Of a stretch of DNA of 64,000 nucleotides, positions 11,881 to 22,996 are shown in pieces; within the stretch, counting starts at the first letter, position 1, and the number at the start of each line of letters is the position of its first letter. Both the position numbers and the translations under genes were made by a program. The DNA comes from Alopecurus myosuroides. Lineage: Eukaryota > Streptophyta > Magnoliopsida > Poales > Poaceae. The stretch is taken from contig CM054060.1 of the NCBI GenBank assembly GCA_028641055.1, positions 206,112,445-206,176,444 of the forward strand, read 5' to 3'. The notes beneath the pieces are model-generated. The model was given only the letters and a program-made list of their open reading frames with translations, did not search any database and was not told the DNA's origin.

Positions 11881-13078
11881 CCCGAGGGGGTGAGGGTAAG
11901 GGCAAAAATGGTGGGGCTCGGGTTGATGCCACAGGGTGGCATGAGGGCGCTCTAGGGGCCTTATGGTCATCTCCTTTCGTGCTCTGGGTGTCCTAGTCAT
12001 AGACCACGATGGGCAAGGTCAAGGGTGGCCTTTGGAGGCAAGGGGAGGCAAGGGGTAAGTCAAATGGGTCAAGGTATAGGCTGCCCATACCCTTCCACAT
12101 CATCATTTCTCTCTCATGTTTTTCTTCATGCCTAAGGCTTCTAGAAGCACACCAATGCATCCTGGCTCGAGTCCACTAGTTAGACAACATGTTAGATCAG
12201 GATACACTTAAAAATGTGCAAAGAAACATCAAGAAAAAAATTGTGCAAAAGTGTATCTCTTACTGTCCACTGAAATTCAGAAAATTCAGTTAAGGACTTG
12301 AAAAATTTCGAAGTGTTGGAAACAGATGAAAAGTTCAAAAAGTTGAGTTTGTTTTCAAGGCTCAAATGTTTTCCAAAATTTGTTTTCAAAGTAGGAACTT
12401 GTTAACCATGTTATAAAATTTCAGAAACATCTTTTGAAAACAATTTTGAAATAGTTTAAGGCCATGCAAACAATGTGGAAAAAGCTATACTTTCTGTTTT
12501 TATCTGTTTTTCAAAAATGCCTTTTTCTGTCTTAATTTTATACCACAAAAACAACAAGCAAAAGATAACTTTTAATAACCCAAAAATAAAAGTAAGCTTA
12601 TGGGTGTGTAGTACATATATCAAGGATTAATTAAACGTCAAGAAAACATAAAATAACATTTTATAGCCTAGTGAAAACAAGGGTAGAAAACAGGTACTTG
12701 GCTATATTTTCAGGAATTGTTTTCTATATAAAACTTAAAAGAAAACCTTCATAAATAATTTTGAAACTTTGTTTTCTTGGATCTAACAAAGGTAAAAGTT
12801 TGTTTTAAGATGCAAACAAGAATGATCCAAGTCTTGGGATAAAAATCCACTCAAGTAATATTAGGAAAACATCAGGGAAAAATATCAGGAAAAATAACAG
12901 GAATGTTTTCAGAAACATTTGGTATTGGTTTTATCAAGAAACAAAACTTGTGTTGCAAATGTGATTAAGATCATAAACACATGTTAGTTCAAACAATCAT
13001 CTTGTTTAAAAAAAATTGTTGGCCCTAATTTTTGTCTTCTTAAGCAGAGTACAAGAATCCAAAAACTGGGGTGTGACA

Positions 13079-13093
13079 GACCTTCCCCCCTTA
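13079..13093 (-). other. Polypurine tract of element D
   Basis: Minus strand AAGGGGGGAAGGTC directly before the LTR start TGTCACACC. It would prime plus-strand DNA synthesis. Confidence 0.8.
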
Positions 13094-14501
13094 CAAGAAT
13101 CTCGTCCCGAGATTCGCAGGCAAGCGAAAAGAGGGTATGGTCAAAACAACAATGTTAGATGATTTGTTTACAAAACAAGTGCTGGTGGTTGGTAACATTA
13201 TTCACAGGGGCTTCCCCCCTTTGATTAACCTTACCAAAATCTACCGGCGACTTAGTTTTTCTTTTCAAAGGTCTGGGTGCCATGTTCTAAACCTCGAACT
13301 TATTGTTCCTCAAAACCATCATATCAAACCAGGGGTTATCCTTTAGAAAAATACCTTTTTGTTCCCAATCTCATATGATCAATCCAATGGATATCCACCA
13401 ACATTTATTTAGCATGAGCTTTCCATTGCTCATCTCCAAAATCCAGGAAAATCCACTATCTTCCTCTTAATCTAATATAATAAAGCCCTCAAATCATTTA
13501 TCTCCCTTAAAGACATTTCATCAAGATCCTCAAGCTAAGGCTAAACCATTTATTTCAACAATCATATACCAACTCTGTACTACTCCTGTAAATTATTTCA
13601 AAATCCCCAAGCTCATATCTCATGATCAATACTAAATCATTTTCCCCAAACAATCTCAATAGAGCGTGACACACTCCGAGAATATATCATCGAGAATAAT
13701 CATCTACTAAATCCAAGTCATATTGATTTTTCCTGAAATCCAAAATCATCCTTTTATATCCACAATTATCTTTCTATATCCAAAATCCAAGATTCCTCCA
13801 ATACATCTATGATCAAAATCGAATATCTATCTCACTCCAACATGCTCTTTTTACTATCATCAATCTTTCCACTAAAATCCAGGATAAGAATCACCTAAGA
13901 AAAACATGATCATCATCATCCCAATATCACAAATTCTCTCACATGCTACTTCAAATCAATCCAATCTCCTTATATATAAAGTGCTTCCTAAAATCCAATA
14001 ATTTCCACCAATCCTTCTAAAACTCAAATCATTTCTTCCAGGCTACAAATTTTAGTTACTGATAACTTCCAGGCTTTGGGGTCCACAACTGGTTATCCCC
14101 AGATATTATATCATAATTCATCTCAACTAAAATCATGTGATCCTCAATCTTTCACTCCTAAACTAAACCTCAATGGTTTTCCACCATCTCGTTTTCAAAA
14201 TCTGGTTCCTCCAAAACATATATACGAGAGATCTTGTTTGCGTAGTAGCAATCATAGTTTTATCCATCCAATATTTTTTTCCAACCTTTCACTTTCTTCA
14301 AAACAGCTATAGAATCATCCTAGGGCCCCTTTCTCTTTGGTTTAGGAAAAATTGGTTATAAGTTTTGAAACGGGTGATACCAACTCTGTAACGTATCAAC
14401 TCTGTAGGTTATTAAACTAAAATTTAGACGAGGTTATGTTACCAACTCTTACCAACTCTGTAGGGTGTTAAACAAAATTGGATGAGGTTAGGTTAGTATC
14501 G
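13094..14501 (-). other. Non-coding internal region of D with strong strand asymmetry
   Basis: No pol motif is found on either strand. From roughly 13330 to 14330 the plus strand is very poor in G, so the element's sense strand is poor in C. Near 14375-14462 (and once at 13565-13579) there are several copies of TACCAACTCTGTA, the sequence of the PBS/LTR junction of the same element. Confidence 0.6.
14375..14462 (-). repeat. Internal copies of the PBS-LTR junction motif
   Basis: TGATACCAACTCTGTAA (14375-14391), TATCAACTCTGTA (14394-14406), ACCAACTCT (14441-14449) and TTACCAACTCTGTA (14449-14462) copy the junction at 16366-16380. On the sense strand each reads as LTR end TTACA, spacer GAGT, then the start of the primer site. 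Confidence 0.65.
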
Positions 14502-15131
14502 TTAATTATTTACGATATTATTTCTAGTCCGACGTGACACTTCTAGTGTTCCATTTACGTCGGATTTGTCAGGGCACGAAGTCAAACACAACCATGGGGT
14601 TTTACAGGTGTGGTTCGAGAATGTACCACTAGCTATGGCATGAGTCGCAGGGGTTTCTGCAACATCATCTTGGTCTCGAGGCCCACTCATCAGATTCTTG
14701 CGTTTCTTCTGGGATGGACCTTGGTCTCGTGGGTTTTCTTCAGGATGAACTAGAACACGGTTCTTCTTGGGACATTCGCGAGCAAAATGTCCTTCCTGTC
14801 CACAGGTAAAACAACGCGTGTTTCTTGGCTTGACTTTCACATGCCTCCTTGAAGATTGTGGCATTGCAGGCAAAGCGCTGCGAGTCACCCATGAACTAGT
14901 TTCTCCTGGCGTCACTATCTTCCTTTTGCGGCTCTCTCCAGCAAGCAGTTGCATCTATCCTCTCATAAGGATCGCAGTATTCTCAGCGTTGGTGATGACA
15001 AGCTGAGTCAGATGCTCCAGGGCAGCATGGGTGGCTATGTGTTCAGCACGAGCGGCTTCACTTTCTTCCCTCAGCAAAGCAAACAGTTGAGCAACTGTCA
15101 GCTCCGGTGGTGGAGGTAGATCGCTGGCCAT
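14502..15131 (-). pseudogene. Degenerate gag of element D
   Basis: The frame starts at ATG 15131 with MASDLPPPPEL, followed by a helical, Glu/Ala-rich segment. An in-frame TAG at 14957-14955 interrupts it, and the same frame continues with a basic region and a CCHC zinc knuckle (CFTCGQEGHFARECPKK, C-x2-C-x4-H-x4-C). About 210 codons in total. The central retrotransposon gag domain that normally separates N-terminus and knuckle is missing, so capsid assembly is not expected. The knuckle would bind element RNA if translated. Downstream there is no protease. Confidence 0.8.
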
Positions 15132-15578
15132 GCTGAAGAGAAAGAACGGTATAAGATGAGAGCAACTAAAGGTGGTTTTGGTTTTGAAAACTAGCGACAT
15201 ATACTGGCTCATAACGAAGATGAGAACGGTAGGCATCACGACAATAAAGCAAGCATCTAAGAGACAAACACAATAGCAACAAAGTCTAGCACACACATGA
15301 AGCAGAGTCTTATAAAGCATAACCTAGCTTAAAGGTCCACACGGCTAAAGCATAAGGCTTACAACACATCTAGTACACACATAGCTCTTAGTAGAGTTCA
15401 CATAATACAACCAAACAAGCGTCTGGGGTGGAAGCAACACAACTCCTAATATCCTGCGGTAATCCTAAGTGCTTGAGGAAGCGCGTAGCTGTTCCTCCAA
15501 CTCTTCAACTCTGGTCTTGATGGCTGCAAGCTGAAGCTGAAGGGTTCTCACCCGTGGGCGGTGCTGGGAGTATGTGTA
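15132..15578 (-). other. Spacer between extra ORF and gag of D
   Basis: About 450 bp with no supported coding sequence. An in-frame N-terminal extension of gag to 15320 is open but hydrophobic and unlike gag, so the ATG at 15131 is preferred. Confidence 0.4.
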
Positions 15579-16141
15579 CTACATGGTTTTCTTTAGTACC
15601 TTGAGACGACGCTCGGTAGGAGAAGAAGCACTCAGGCTGTTCTCCAACTGGTCTATCTCTCTGCCTCGGAGGTCATAATCTGCTCTAACTCTATCAAGGG
15701 AGAGTTGGGTGTTGTACAGCTGTCCCTCCAAGTGCTGGAAGTGACGAGCAAACACAAAGTCTCCAGTGACTTCTATCGGCTTGCCATCCTCATCGCGCCT
15801 CCCGTAGTATCTATAGGGGGTGCCTTCAAACTTGCCGCGAAAGAAGTTCGCGAGCTTGGCAATGGTCAGCTGCATCACTCTAAGGATACCATCTTCCCAA
15901 CTGTTCTCCACCACTTCCCAGGTGATCTCTGGGTTGACGGTGCTAGCAATGGTGCACAGATAGTGCAGACCACCAACCAGGACAACTCTCGTCCATCATG
16001 GTGAATCTGGTCTCCCTTTCCCTTCAACTCAGGTGTGGGTCGACCGATAAGATGAGTCATCTTGATCAAATCCTCCTCAAAGCGGCGGTAGCAAGGTGCA
16101 TGCGATCCCAGCCGGAAGGACTTGGTGAAGACAACTGCCAT
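15579..16141 (-). pseudogene. Extra ORF upstream of gag in element D, frameshifted
   Basis: Between primer site and gag lies an ORF that begins MAVVFTKSFRLGSHAP at 16141. It continues with a charged region (RRFEEDLIKMTHLIGRPTPEL) until about 15900, where the frame shifts. The second frame (15914-15579) continues with LRVMQLTIAKLANFFRGK, an Arg/Tyr-rich stretch and a coiled-coil-like C-terminus (heptad-type leucines in QLENSLSASS, then basic KVLKK). No known enzyme motif is visible. Additional ORFs before gag are known in some grass Ty3/gypsy elements, but I cannot assign this one to a family or function. Confidence 0.6.
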
Positions 16142-16360
16142 CTACACAAAATTTTAAGGTAGATTATGTTAGGTAACAGTGTGCAAAGTTTTAAGATGCT
16201 CCATTTTAACTTAGTGTAAATAGAGTTTTCAAAATCACATAGGGGATGGAGTATAGAATCTTTTGGAAAATAGTCATCTTAGTGACCTGGTTTTAGTAAT
16301 TTTAATAGTCAGAGTACTAGCTAACGTCCATGCTAACTAAGGTCTCCTAAGGTCAGGATA
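16142..16360 (-). other. 5' leader of element D between PBS and extra ORF
   Basis: AT-rich leader of about 220 bp, no ORF. Packaging signals would be expected here, but none can be recognised by eye. Confidence 0.4.
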
Positions 16361-16372
16361 GCTCTGATACCA
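16361..16372 (-). other. Primer-binding site, element D (tRNA-iMet)
   Basis: Minus strand TGGTATCAGAGC, separated from the LTR end (...CCTTACA) by the spacer GAGT. Confidence 0.85.
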
Positions 16373-16759
16373 ACTCTGTAAGGTCCGCCCCAGAACCACT
16401 TTTCAAGGACACCTTCGATATGCATACATTCACGATCCCAGGAATTCAGTCGTGAACAACTTATCAAGTTGGCACACAGATACAATATCCATTACACGGT
16501 TGCATAAACACTTACAAAGGACATGGTCACATGACCAAGTCTAACACAACTGCCACGCAGGGCAACCACACAACACACAGCGGAAGACTAAACACATGCC
16601 AAACGTAGTAGAGCCCAAGTCACGCCTTAACCTACAAGCTGCTGACCGGGAGACGATCCTAGTTCGCAAAGCCATCAGCTCCGTACTCCTCCTCGTAGAT
16701 CCCATTCTGAGACTCCTTCTCAATATCTGGCAAGTTGATACCAGGGACAAAACCAATAT

Positions 16760-16779
16760 GAGTACATTTGAATGTACTC
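16760..16779 (-). promoter_or_regulatory. Conserved LTR hairpin (element D)
   Basis: GAGTAC-ATTTGAAT-GTACTC, followed by AGCAAG. Same stem as in LTRs C, E and F with an unrelated loop. Confidence 0.6.
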
Positions 16780-17202
16780 AGCAAGACATCCATCATGTGA
16801 CTTACCAAATGCAGGTATGCTTATATGGTGTAATAGGTAGGCTATAAATAGGGTTCACTATCAATGATATATGAAAGATATATCATAGTTGATTTTTTTA
16901 AAACCTCTGTATCTTCGTTGAAGAAGATACTTCAAAAGTAAATAATATAGTTTTCTTTCTCTTGTAGATATCACATGTACAAGAGGTTTTATAAACTCAT
17001 TTTGTAAAAGAAGGTTTTCTCTTTGCAAAACTTTTTGTAAAACAACTTCTGGCTTTTCATCAACGGTACCTCCGTGGTACACGATTTCCTCCTTTCGATA
17101 CTTCATGAGTCCAACACCTTTTTGAAAACATTGACACAATGCTAGCTACATGGCCATTCAACTGTCCATATCCGAGGATGCGTCTACTTCAAAATATTTG
17201 TA

Positions 17203-17212
17203 CTCTGCAGAG
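17203..17212 (-). promoter_or_regulatory. Conserved LTR palindrome CTCTGCAGAG (D, right LTR)
   Basis: Counterpart of 7958-7967, again followed by GTGTACAC. Confidence 0.5.
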
Positions 17213-18020
17213 GTGTACACATCCACCAGATCTAGTACATCCGCCGTGAACAACCACGGACTGTAACAACAGTATGTAAACATCGAATAACTGATCCTAA
17301 CCATCCACTATGTTCAAGATAGAATATGTATATCTCTTAAGTTGGGCTTGGTTCCCCCGGCATCCTGTCCACCAGCGCCACGTCAGGGGACCCAACCGCT
17401 GCGACCGGAGGCGAAATTAATCCCACACTTTTGATGCCTATTTGAATTCATGACTGGCGGCATTTCGGTTCGAGGGACGTCACACCCTTATAGCAATTTG
17501 AGATAGAGCACTCACTAACAAGAAAAAACTTCAAGTTAAGCCCCGTGCCCATGTTGGGGTAAAGTGGCAGTACGGTAAAGGTTGTCCAACGAAGACTAGG
17601 TTATGTGTCATTTTTGAAAACACCATTTTCCCAAAAAATGACCACTTCCACATTCCTCCGGTGAATAAGGCTCAGCCTTTTCTCCGGGTTTTCCATAAAG
17701 CCTTTGATTTGTAAAACACATTTTTAGGGTGTCCACTTAAGGACTAATATTTGTGATGGTAATAAATACCATATGGTGGCTATGGGCTTGGTAACACCAA
17801 GTATCAACTACTGGCATAGTATATAATAGTAGTAGTAGTAATATTCACTCAAAAATAGTTTTTGGTAATCAAAGTTTTTGTAAAACTTTTCAGAAGTAAA
17901 ACATGCATGATAGATAATGATAAGTGTATTATAATAGCAAGCATCGAGATGGCTTGCCTTAAATCCCTTAATGTCCCTCGCCTTGAAGTAACTTGAACTT
18001 GACGCACAGCTCCACAACTG

Positions 18021-18050
18021 CTTCTTCTTCTTCTTCTTCTTCTTCTTCTT
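18021..18050 (+). repeat. (CTT)10 microsatellite in D LTR
   Basis: Ten CTT units; the equivalent site in the left LTR (8774-8790) has only about five. The units arose by slippage after insertion, since LTRs are identical when an element inserts. Confidence 0.9.
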
Positions 18051-21000
18051 GTTTTCTAGCGTCGTAAAAGAATAAAAGACACACTCTCAGGTCTAAAGAC
18101 CTAACAACTAAACTAAACAACACATACAACAAGCAAAAGTATACTCGCGCAATCTCTCTAACGTTATAGCGAAAACTTCCTCGCATACTCTCACGGTCCA
18201 AAACTATCGTCAAACAAGCATATGGTTGAGAACCATATCCCACGTCTTACATACCATATGTGGAGTGGGATGTACCACTCTCACAATACGATATTTAAGA
18301 AGCTAAAAATATAGCTTGTGGGTGCAAAAGGTGAGGTTACTAAAATACTAACAATCAATCAAAGCAATACCCATGGCAGTGGGTATTAACAACACACAAG
18401 CAATCATCACCAAACCAGTTCATGATTAAACTAATGCTTAGATAACAAGATGCTACTAAGCACACAACAACACTAGCACAACAAATAACACAGGTACAAC
18501 ACTCATGCTAATGTAATCACTCAGACAATTGCCAAACAGCAAACAATCACAACACAGATGAATAGACTATTTATTGACTATGCTAATGTCTACTTGAAGT
18601 TTTGGAATCCATCAATCATGAAAATATAACAAACAACCAGTATCTAAAATCAATAATAACCAGTCCTAAAAATAATCTAAAACACAATCATTACTCAAGA
18701 TAATACTCCTATCGAATAAGCATAAAAGCAGGACTGCATTTAGCATACTAGTATGGAAAATTCTACACAAGCATGCTATAAGAAATACTTATATTCTACA
18801 ACTATAGCACATGAAATTAAAGGTGTCATGGCATCATAACAGAAGTAATAACTTCCTAAATATGCTAGAATAAAACCTACACTCATAAAAAAAAAGATAA
18901 CGACACTAGAGCAAAAATCACCATTTCTAGTGGTGACAAGAGTGCAATACTAGGGAAGCAAATAATGCTACCATGATGCTTAATCCTAAAAAAGCAAGTC
19001 ATGAACATAAATGTACCTACTAAGAGTACACAAATCTTACACATGCTAGTAAGCACAAACATCAAAATAATTTCTATGAAACAACCATTAAGCATGCATA
19101 AACCAATTCTAGTCATACATGCTTGTCTAATTAATTAAATAGCAAGCAAAGCTAAGGATATACTACTCAACCAGTAGCTATGCACTCAATGAAAAGTTAT
19201 CTAAACCTTTTCAAAAATCCAAACACTCAATTTAAAATCATTCACAAACAATCTATCAATCACAAGGAATTTATCCTATTAGCACACAACTCTTTTTAGG
19301 AAATCAATAGGAAACATCTCTTAACATGATACCCCTAAGGAATATTATGCTAATAAATGAATCACATCTAAACGTATTAGTATTTAGAAAGGAGAAATAA
19401 TCTTTTCACTTGCATAAGTGAAACAAACAACCTAATTTCCACGGTGGAAAATAATAATCAAACACATGATAAAACATGTTAGTTTCACACACATGTATGG
19501 TTAGGGATTTTCACCCTCAACCAAAATGCAACGGGACCAGTGGGTTATCGGCCCACTAATACCAAGGCAAAAGAGGTACTAAGCCTCTGGTTACTCATGA
19601 CAAAATTTGTATACAAGATAAATAACACAAGGCTATTTATTCTAGTGAAAACAAGACTAGTGTAAATGAATAACAAAACTCACACATGCTTTGCTACAAA
19701 AGAACATGCAAGCTAACAGAGATGATAACTTCAAAATAAAAGTTCGAAAATGGTACTGGATCCATCTGTAGCATAGTATAAACTTAGTCAATCAAGCACA
19801 CAAAGATCTAGCTTAGACAACAATTCCAAAATAATAAACTAGAAAATAACCAAGGCTATTCCTATTTTCATTCCATTTTCCAAACAAGCACACACTTTCT
19901 AAGGTAGATGTTCTGCAAGAAAAAACTTAATAACAAGTCCTAACACATGCATACAAGCTAGGAAACAAAATAGAATCAATCACACATTTCATTTTAAACA
20001 TAAACACACCTAAAAACAAAAACAGGAAAGCGCTGTTTTCTAGATCTGTCCATGAAAATTAATCTAAGTCTCCAAAAATTGATCTAAGCTAGGACTACAT
20101 AGATCTAGTCAATATCAAACTCATCCAGTTGGATTAACCTCAAAAATCATTTTTAAACTCATTCTAAAAATCACAGAAGAGCCTACTGGTCTTTTACGAA
20201 AATGGATGGCATTTCCATTTGGTAGCTCACCTTGATGTGAGGCCAAGTGCTATGGATAGATCTGTTAATTATCTATCCAGAACATCTTAGTTTGTCCATT
20301 TTAGTCATATTGTTTAAAAGTTATGTTCCAAACATTCTCACAAACACTCTGTGCCAAAACATTCATTGTGGCCAAAATAACAGTCCAAACTTAGATCCAC
20401 AATTTTATGTGGTTAAGAACTCATATAGTTAGGTCCATGAATTTTAGTAGATTTTATTTTGCATGTTTAGTATTTTTCAAACGTCCAAAGCAAACAACAA
20501 GTTTCTGAGAAAAACTTTAAAAGAAAAAGGGAAAAGCAGCGCGTGTCGGGTTCCAGTGGGCGCGGCCCAGCTAGGCTGCGGCGCGGCCCAACTGCGCTGC
20601 GCGCGCGCGGGGAACGATCCACGTTCAAACGCGGTCGTGGATCTAGGATCCAACGGCGCGTGGGCGTCTTCTTCCTCCCACCTATCCTCTCTCTCTCTCC
20701 CGTGTATACGGCCGGCGGTGAAACCGCACGGTGGCTCACCTAGGGGCTCGGGGAGGGGCTGGCGCGGCTCAGGGACGGTGGTTGAGGTCGAGGGGCGCAG
20801 TCGTTGGCGACGGGCGCGGACTCACACGGTGGCGCGCGGCTGGTGCCCATGGCGGCGCTCACGGACGGCGGCGGCGATCCTGCAAACGAGGGACCACAGG
20901 AGGGAGTCAGGGAGACTCAGGGGAGTGTGGGGAAAGTGATCCAAGGCATCAAGGAGGGAGGAGAAAGCTCGGGCCGAGCTGTACCACATCTTGGCCGTGG

Positions 21001-21124
21001 TGGTCACCGGCGGCGGTTCACGGCCCGTGCACGCTTCCAGGGGCTAGGTCTTGGTTAGAGCTCGACGAGGGGGAGTGGTATGAATGTGAGGAGGTCAGGG
21101 TCGCAAGGGGAGGGGCGTGTCAGA

Positions 21125-21130
21125 CTTATA
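21125..21130 (-). promoter_or_regulatory. Putative TATA box of D LTR (right copy)
   Basis: Minus strand GGGTATAAGTCTG. In the 5' LTR this is the copy that would drive element transcription. Confidence 0.5.
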
Positions 21131-22671
21131 CCCGAGGGGGTGAGGGTAAGGGCAAAAATGGTGGGGCTCGGGTTGATGCCACAGGGTGGCATGAGGGCGC
21201 TCTGGGGGCCTTATGGTCATGTCCTTTCGTGCTCTGGGTGTCCTAGTCATAGACCATGATGGGCAAGGTCAAGGGTGGCCTTTGGAGGCAAGGGGAGGCA
21301 AGGGGTAAGTAAAATGGGTCAAGGTAAAGGCTGCCCATACCCTTCCACATCATCATTTCTCTCTCATGTTTTTCTTCATGCCTAAGGCTTCTAGAAGCAC
21401 ACCAATGCATCCTGGCTCGAGTCCACTAGTTAGACAACATGTTAGATCAGGCTACACTTCAAAATGTGAAAAGAAACATCAAGAAAACAATTGTGCAAAA
21501 GTGTATCTCTTACTGTTCACTGAAATTCAGAAAATTCAGTTAAGGACTTGGAAAATTTTCTAAGTGTTGGAAACAGATGAAAAGTTCAAAAAGTTGAGTT
21601 TGTTTTCAAGGCTCAAATGTTTTCCAAAATTTGTTTTCAAAGTAGGAACTTGTTAACCATGTTATAAATTTCAGAAACATCTTTTGAAAACAATTTTGAA
21701 ATAGTTTAAGGCCATGAAAACAATGTGGAAAAAGGTATACTTTCTGTTTTTATCTGTTTTTCAAAAATGCCTTTTTCTCTCTTAATTTTATACCAAAAAA
21801 ACAACAAGCAAAAGATAACTTTTAATAACCCAAAAATAAAAGTAAGTTTATGGGTTTGTAGTACATATATCAAGGATTAATTAAAATTCAAGAAAACATA
21901 AAATAACATTTTATAGCCTAGTGAAAACAAGGGTAGAAAACAGGTACTTGGCTATATTTTCAGGAATTGTTTTCTATATAAAACTTAAAAGAAAACCTTC
22001 ATAAATAATTTTGAAATTTTGTTTTCTTGGATCTAACAAAGGTAAAAGTTTGTTTTAATATTCAAACAAGAATGATCCAAGTCTTGGGATAAAAATCCAC
22101 TCAAGTAATATTAGGAAAGCATCAGGGAAAAATATCAGGAAAAATAACAGGAATGTTTTCAGAAACATTTGGTATTGGTTTTATCAAGAAACAAAACTTG
22201 TGTTACAAATGTGATTAAGATCATAAACACATGTTAGTTAAAACAATCATGTTGTTTTAAAAAAATTGTTGGCCCTAATTTTTGTCTTCTTAAGCACAGT
22301 ACAAGAATCCAAAAACTGGGGTGTGACACTTTTGATAAAGATAGAACACCTGTGTAACCTGCTATTCCCGGGATCTCTGATAGGATACACATGACAAAAT
22401 GAAATATTCATTGCAATAGCATCATTCTACATCGTTGATCCAGTGGATAAGAAATAAAATAGCCTGACAATTGGCATAGCCATCATGGACTAGCCTTAAT
22501 AACAAAGTTTCAAAGTAAACACAATGGAAACAATTCTTCAATGAGCCATCTTCACTTCATGCGCCACAGGCAGAACATGTTGGCGATAGACTCGAGATCC
22601 TACATGAAATCCTCACTCGTCTTCAGATTTATCTGCACGTTGGAATATGCAGCCCCCACGTGGGAGCAAGT

Positions 22672-22690
22672 CAGTACAAACAATGTACTG
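22672..22690 (-). promoter_or_regulatory. Conserved LTR hairpin (element F)
   Basis: CAGTAC-AAACAAT-GTACTG followed by GCAAG, the same module as in C, D and E. Confidence 0.6.
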
Positions 22691-22837
22691 GCAAGTGACA
22701 CTTGTATGGTGGCAGTTTTGAGGAATAACTAGCTACATGATATTTGTCTGGTGGAGTCTGGGCTATTTGCATAAAGCCAATTTTGTCCTATATTTGATAA
22801 ATCATTTTGATAAAATGAAAACTTTTAGTACAACCAT

Positions 22838-22996
22838 CATGGGTAAATCCACCATGAAGGTTGACTGTTCATCATGGCTAAATCCACCATGAAGTTTGAA
22901 AATCGTCATGGCTAAATCCACCATGAAGTTTGGTAAATAATCATGGCTAAATCCACCATGAGGTTTGATTGTGGCATCATGGCTAAATCCACCATG
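22838..22996 (+). repeat. Five tandem 34-36 bp units with a self-complementary core
   Basis: Core TCATGGCTAAATCCACCATG begins at 22838, 22872, 22906, 22941 and 22977. The core ends CATGG and CCATG are inverted repeats, so each unit can form a small hairpin. A sixth core lies alone at 23414-23432. The minus strand reads open across the array with HGGFSHD-like repeats, which follows from the repeat itself. Confidence 0.9.

Larger units (their letters stand above)
7561..13078 (-). repeat. 3' LTR of element D, truncated
   Basis: Direct repeat of 16821-22328, ending ...GGGGTGTGACA at 13078 (minus strand start TGTCACACCCC). It has an AT-rich body at 9060-11250, a GC-rich block at 11280-12000 and an AT-rich U3 at 12100-13078. 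Small open frames on both strands in the GC-rich block recur in the other LTR and are not supported as genes. The first 444 bp present in the other copy are missing. Confidence 0.9.
7561..22328 (-). mobile_element. Non-autonomous large-LTR retrotransposon D
   Basis: Two long direct repeats (7561-13078 and 16821-22328) flank a 3.3-kb internal region. On the minus strand the order is 5' LTR (22328 to 16377), tRNA-Met primer site, an extra ORF, a damaged gag, a long non-coding stretch, polypurine tract and 3' LTR. The 3' LTR (left) lacks its terminal 444 bp, so a target duplication cannot be checked. No protease, RT, RNase H or integrase is present. The architecture fits a LARD-like element that depends on an autonomous partner. 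Many substitutions and small indels separate the LTRs, so it is older than element C. Confidence 0.85.
16377..22328 (-). repeat. 5' LTR of element D, full length (5952 bp)
   Basis: Begins TGTAAGGTCC beside the primer site and ends ...GGTGTGACA. The first 444 bp are unique to this copy and hold ACAACACACAGCGGAAG (near 16570), similar to C at 34894, plus the hairpin at 16760-16779. The rest pairs with 7561-13078. GC-rich block at 20540-21240. Confidence 0.9.

Noticed and set aside
11248..11996. GC-rich open frames on both strands near 11.2-12.0 kb and again at 20.5-21.2 kb
   Set aside because: Overlapping frames in the GC-rich block of both D LTRs, with no domain; frames shift between the two copies.
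22838..22996. CRISPR-like array
   Set aside because: Regular repeats with variable spacers, but units are 34-36 bp with a spacer part of only about 15 bp, they lie in a plant LTR, and no cas genes exist.
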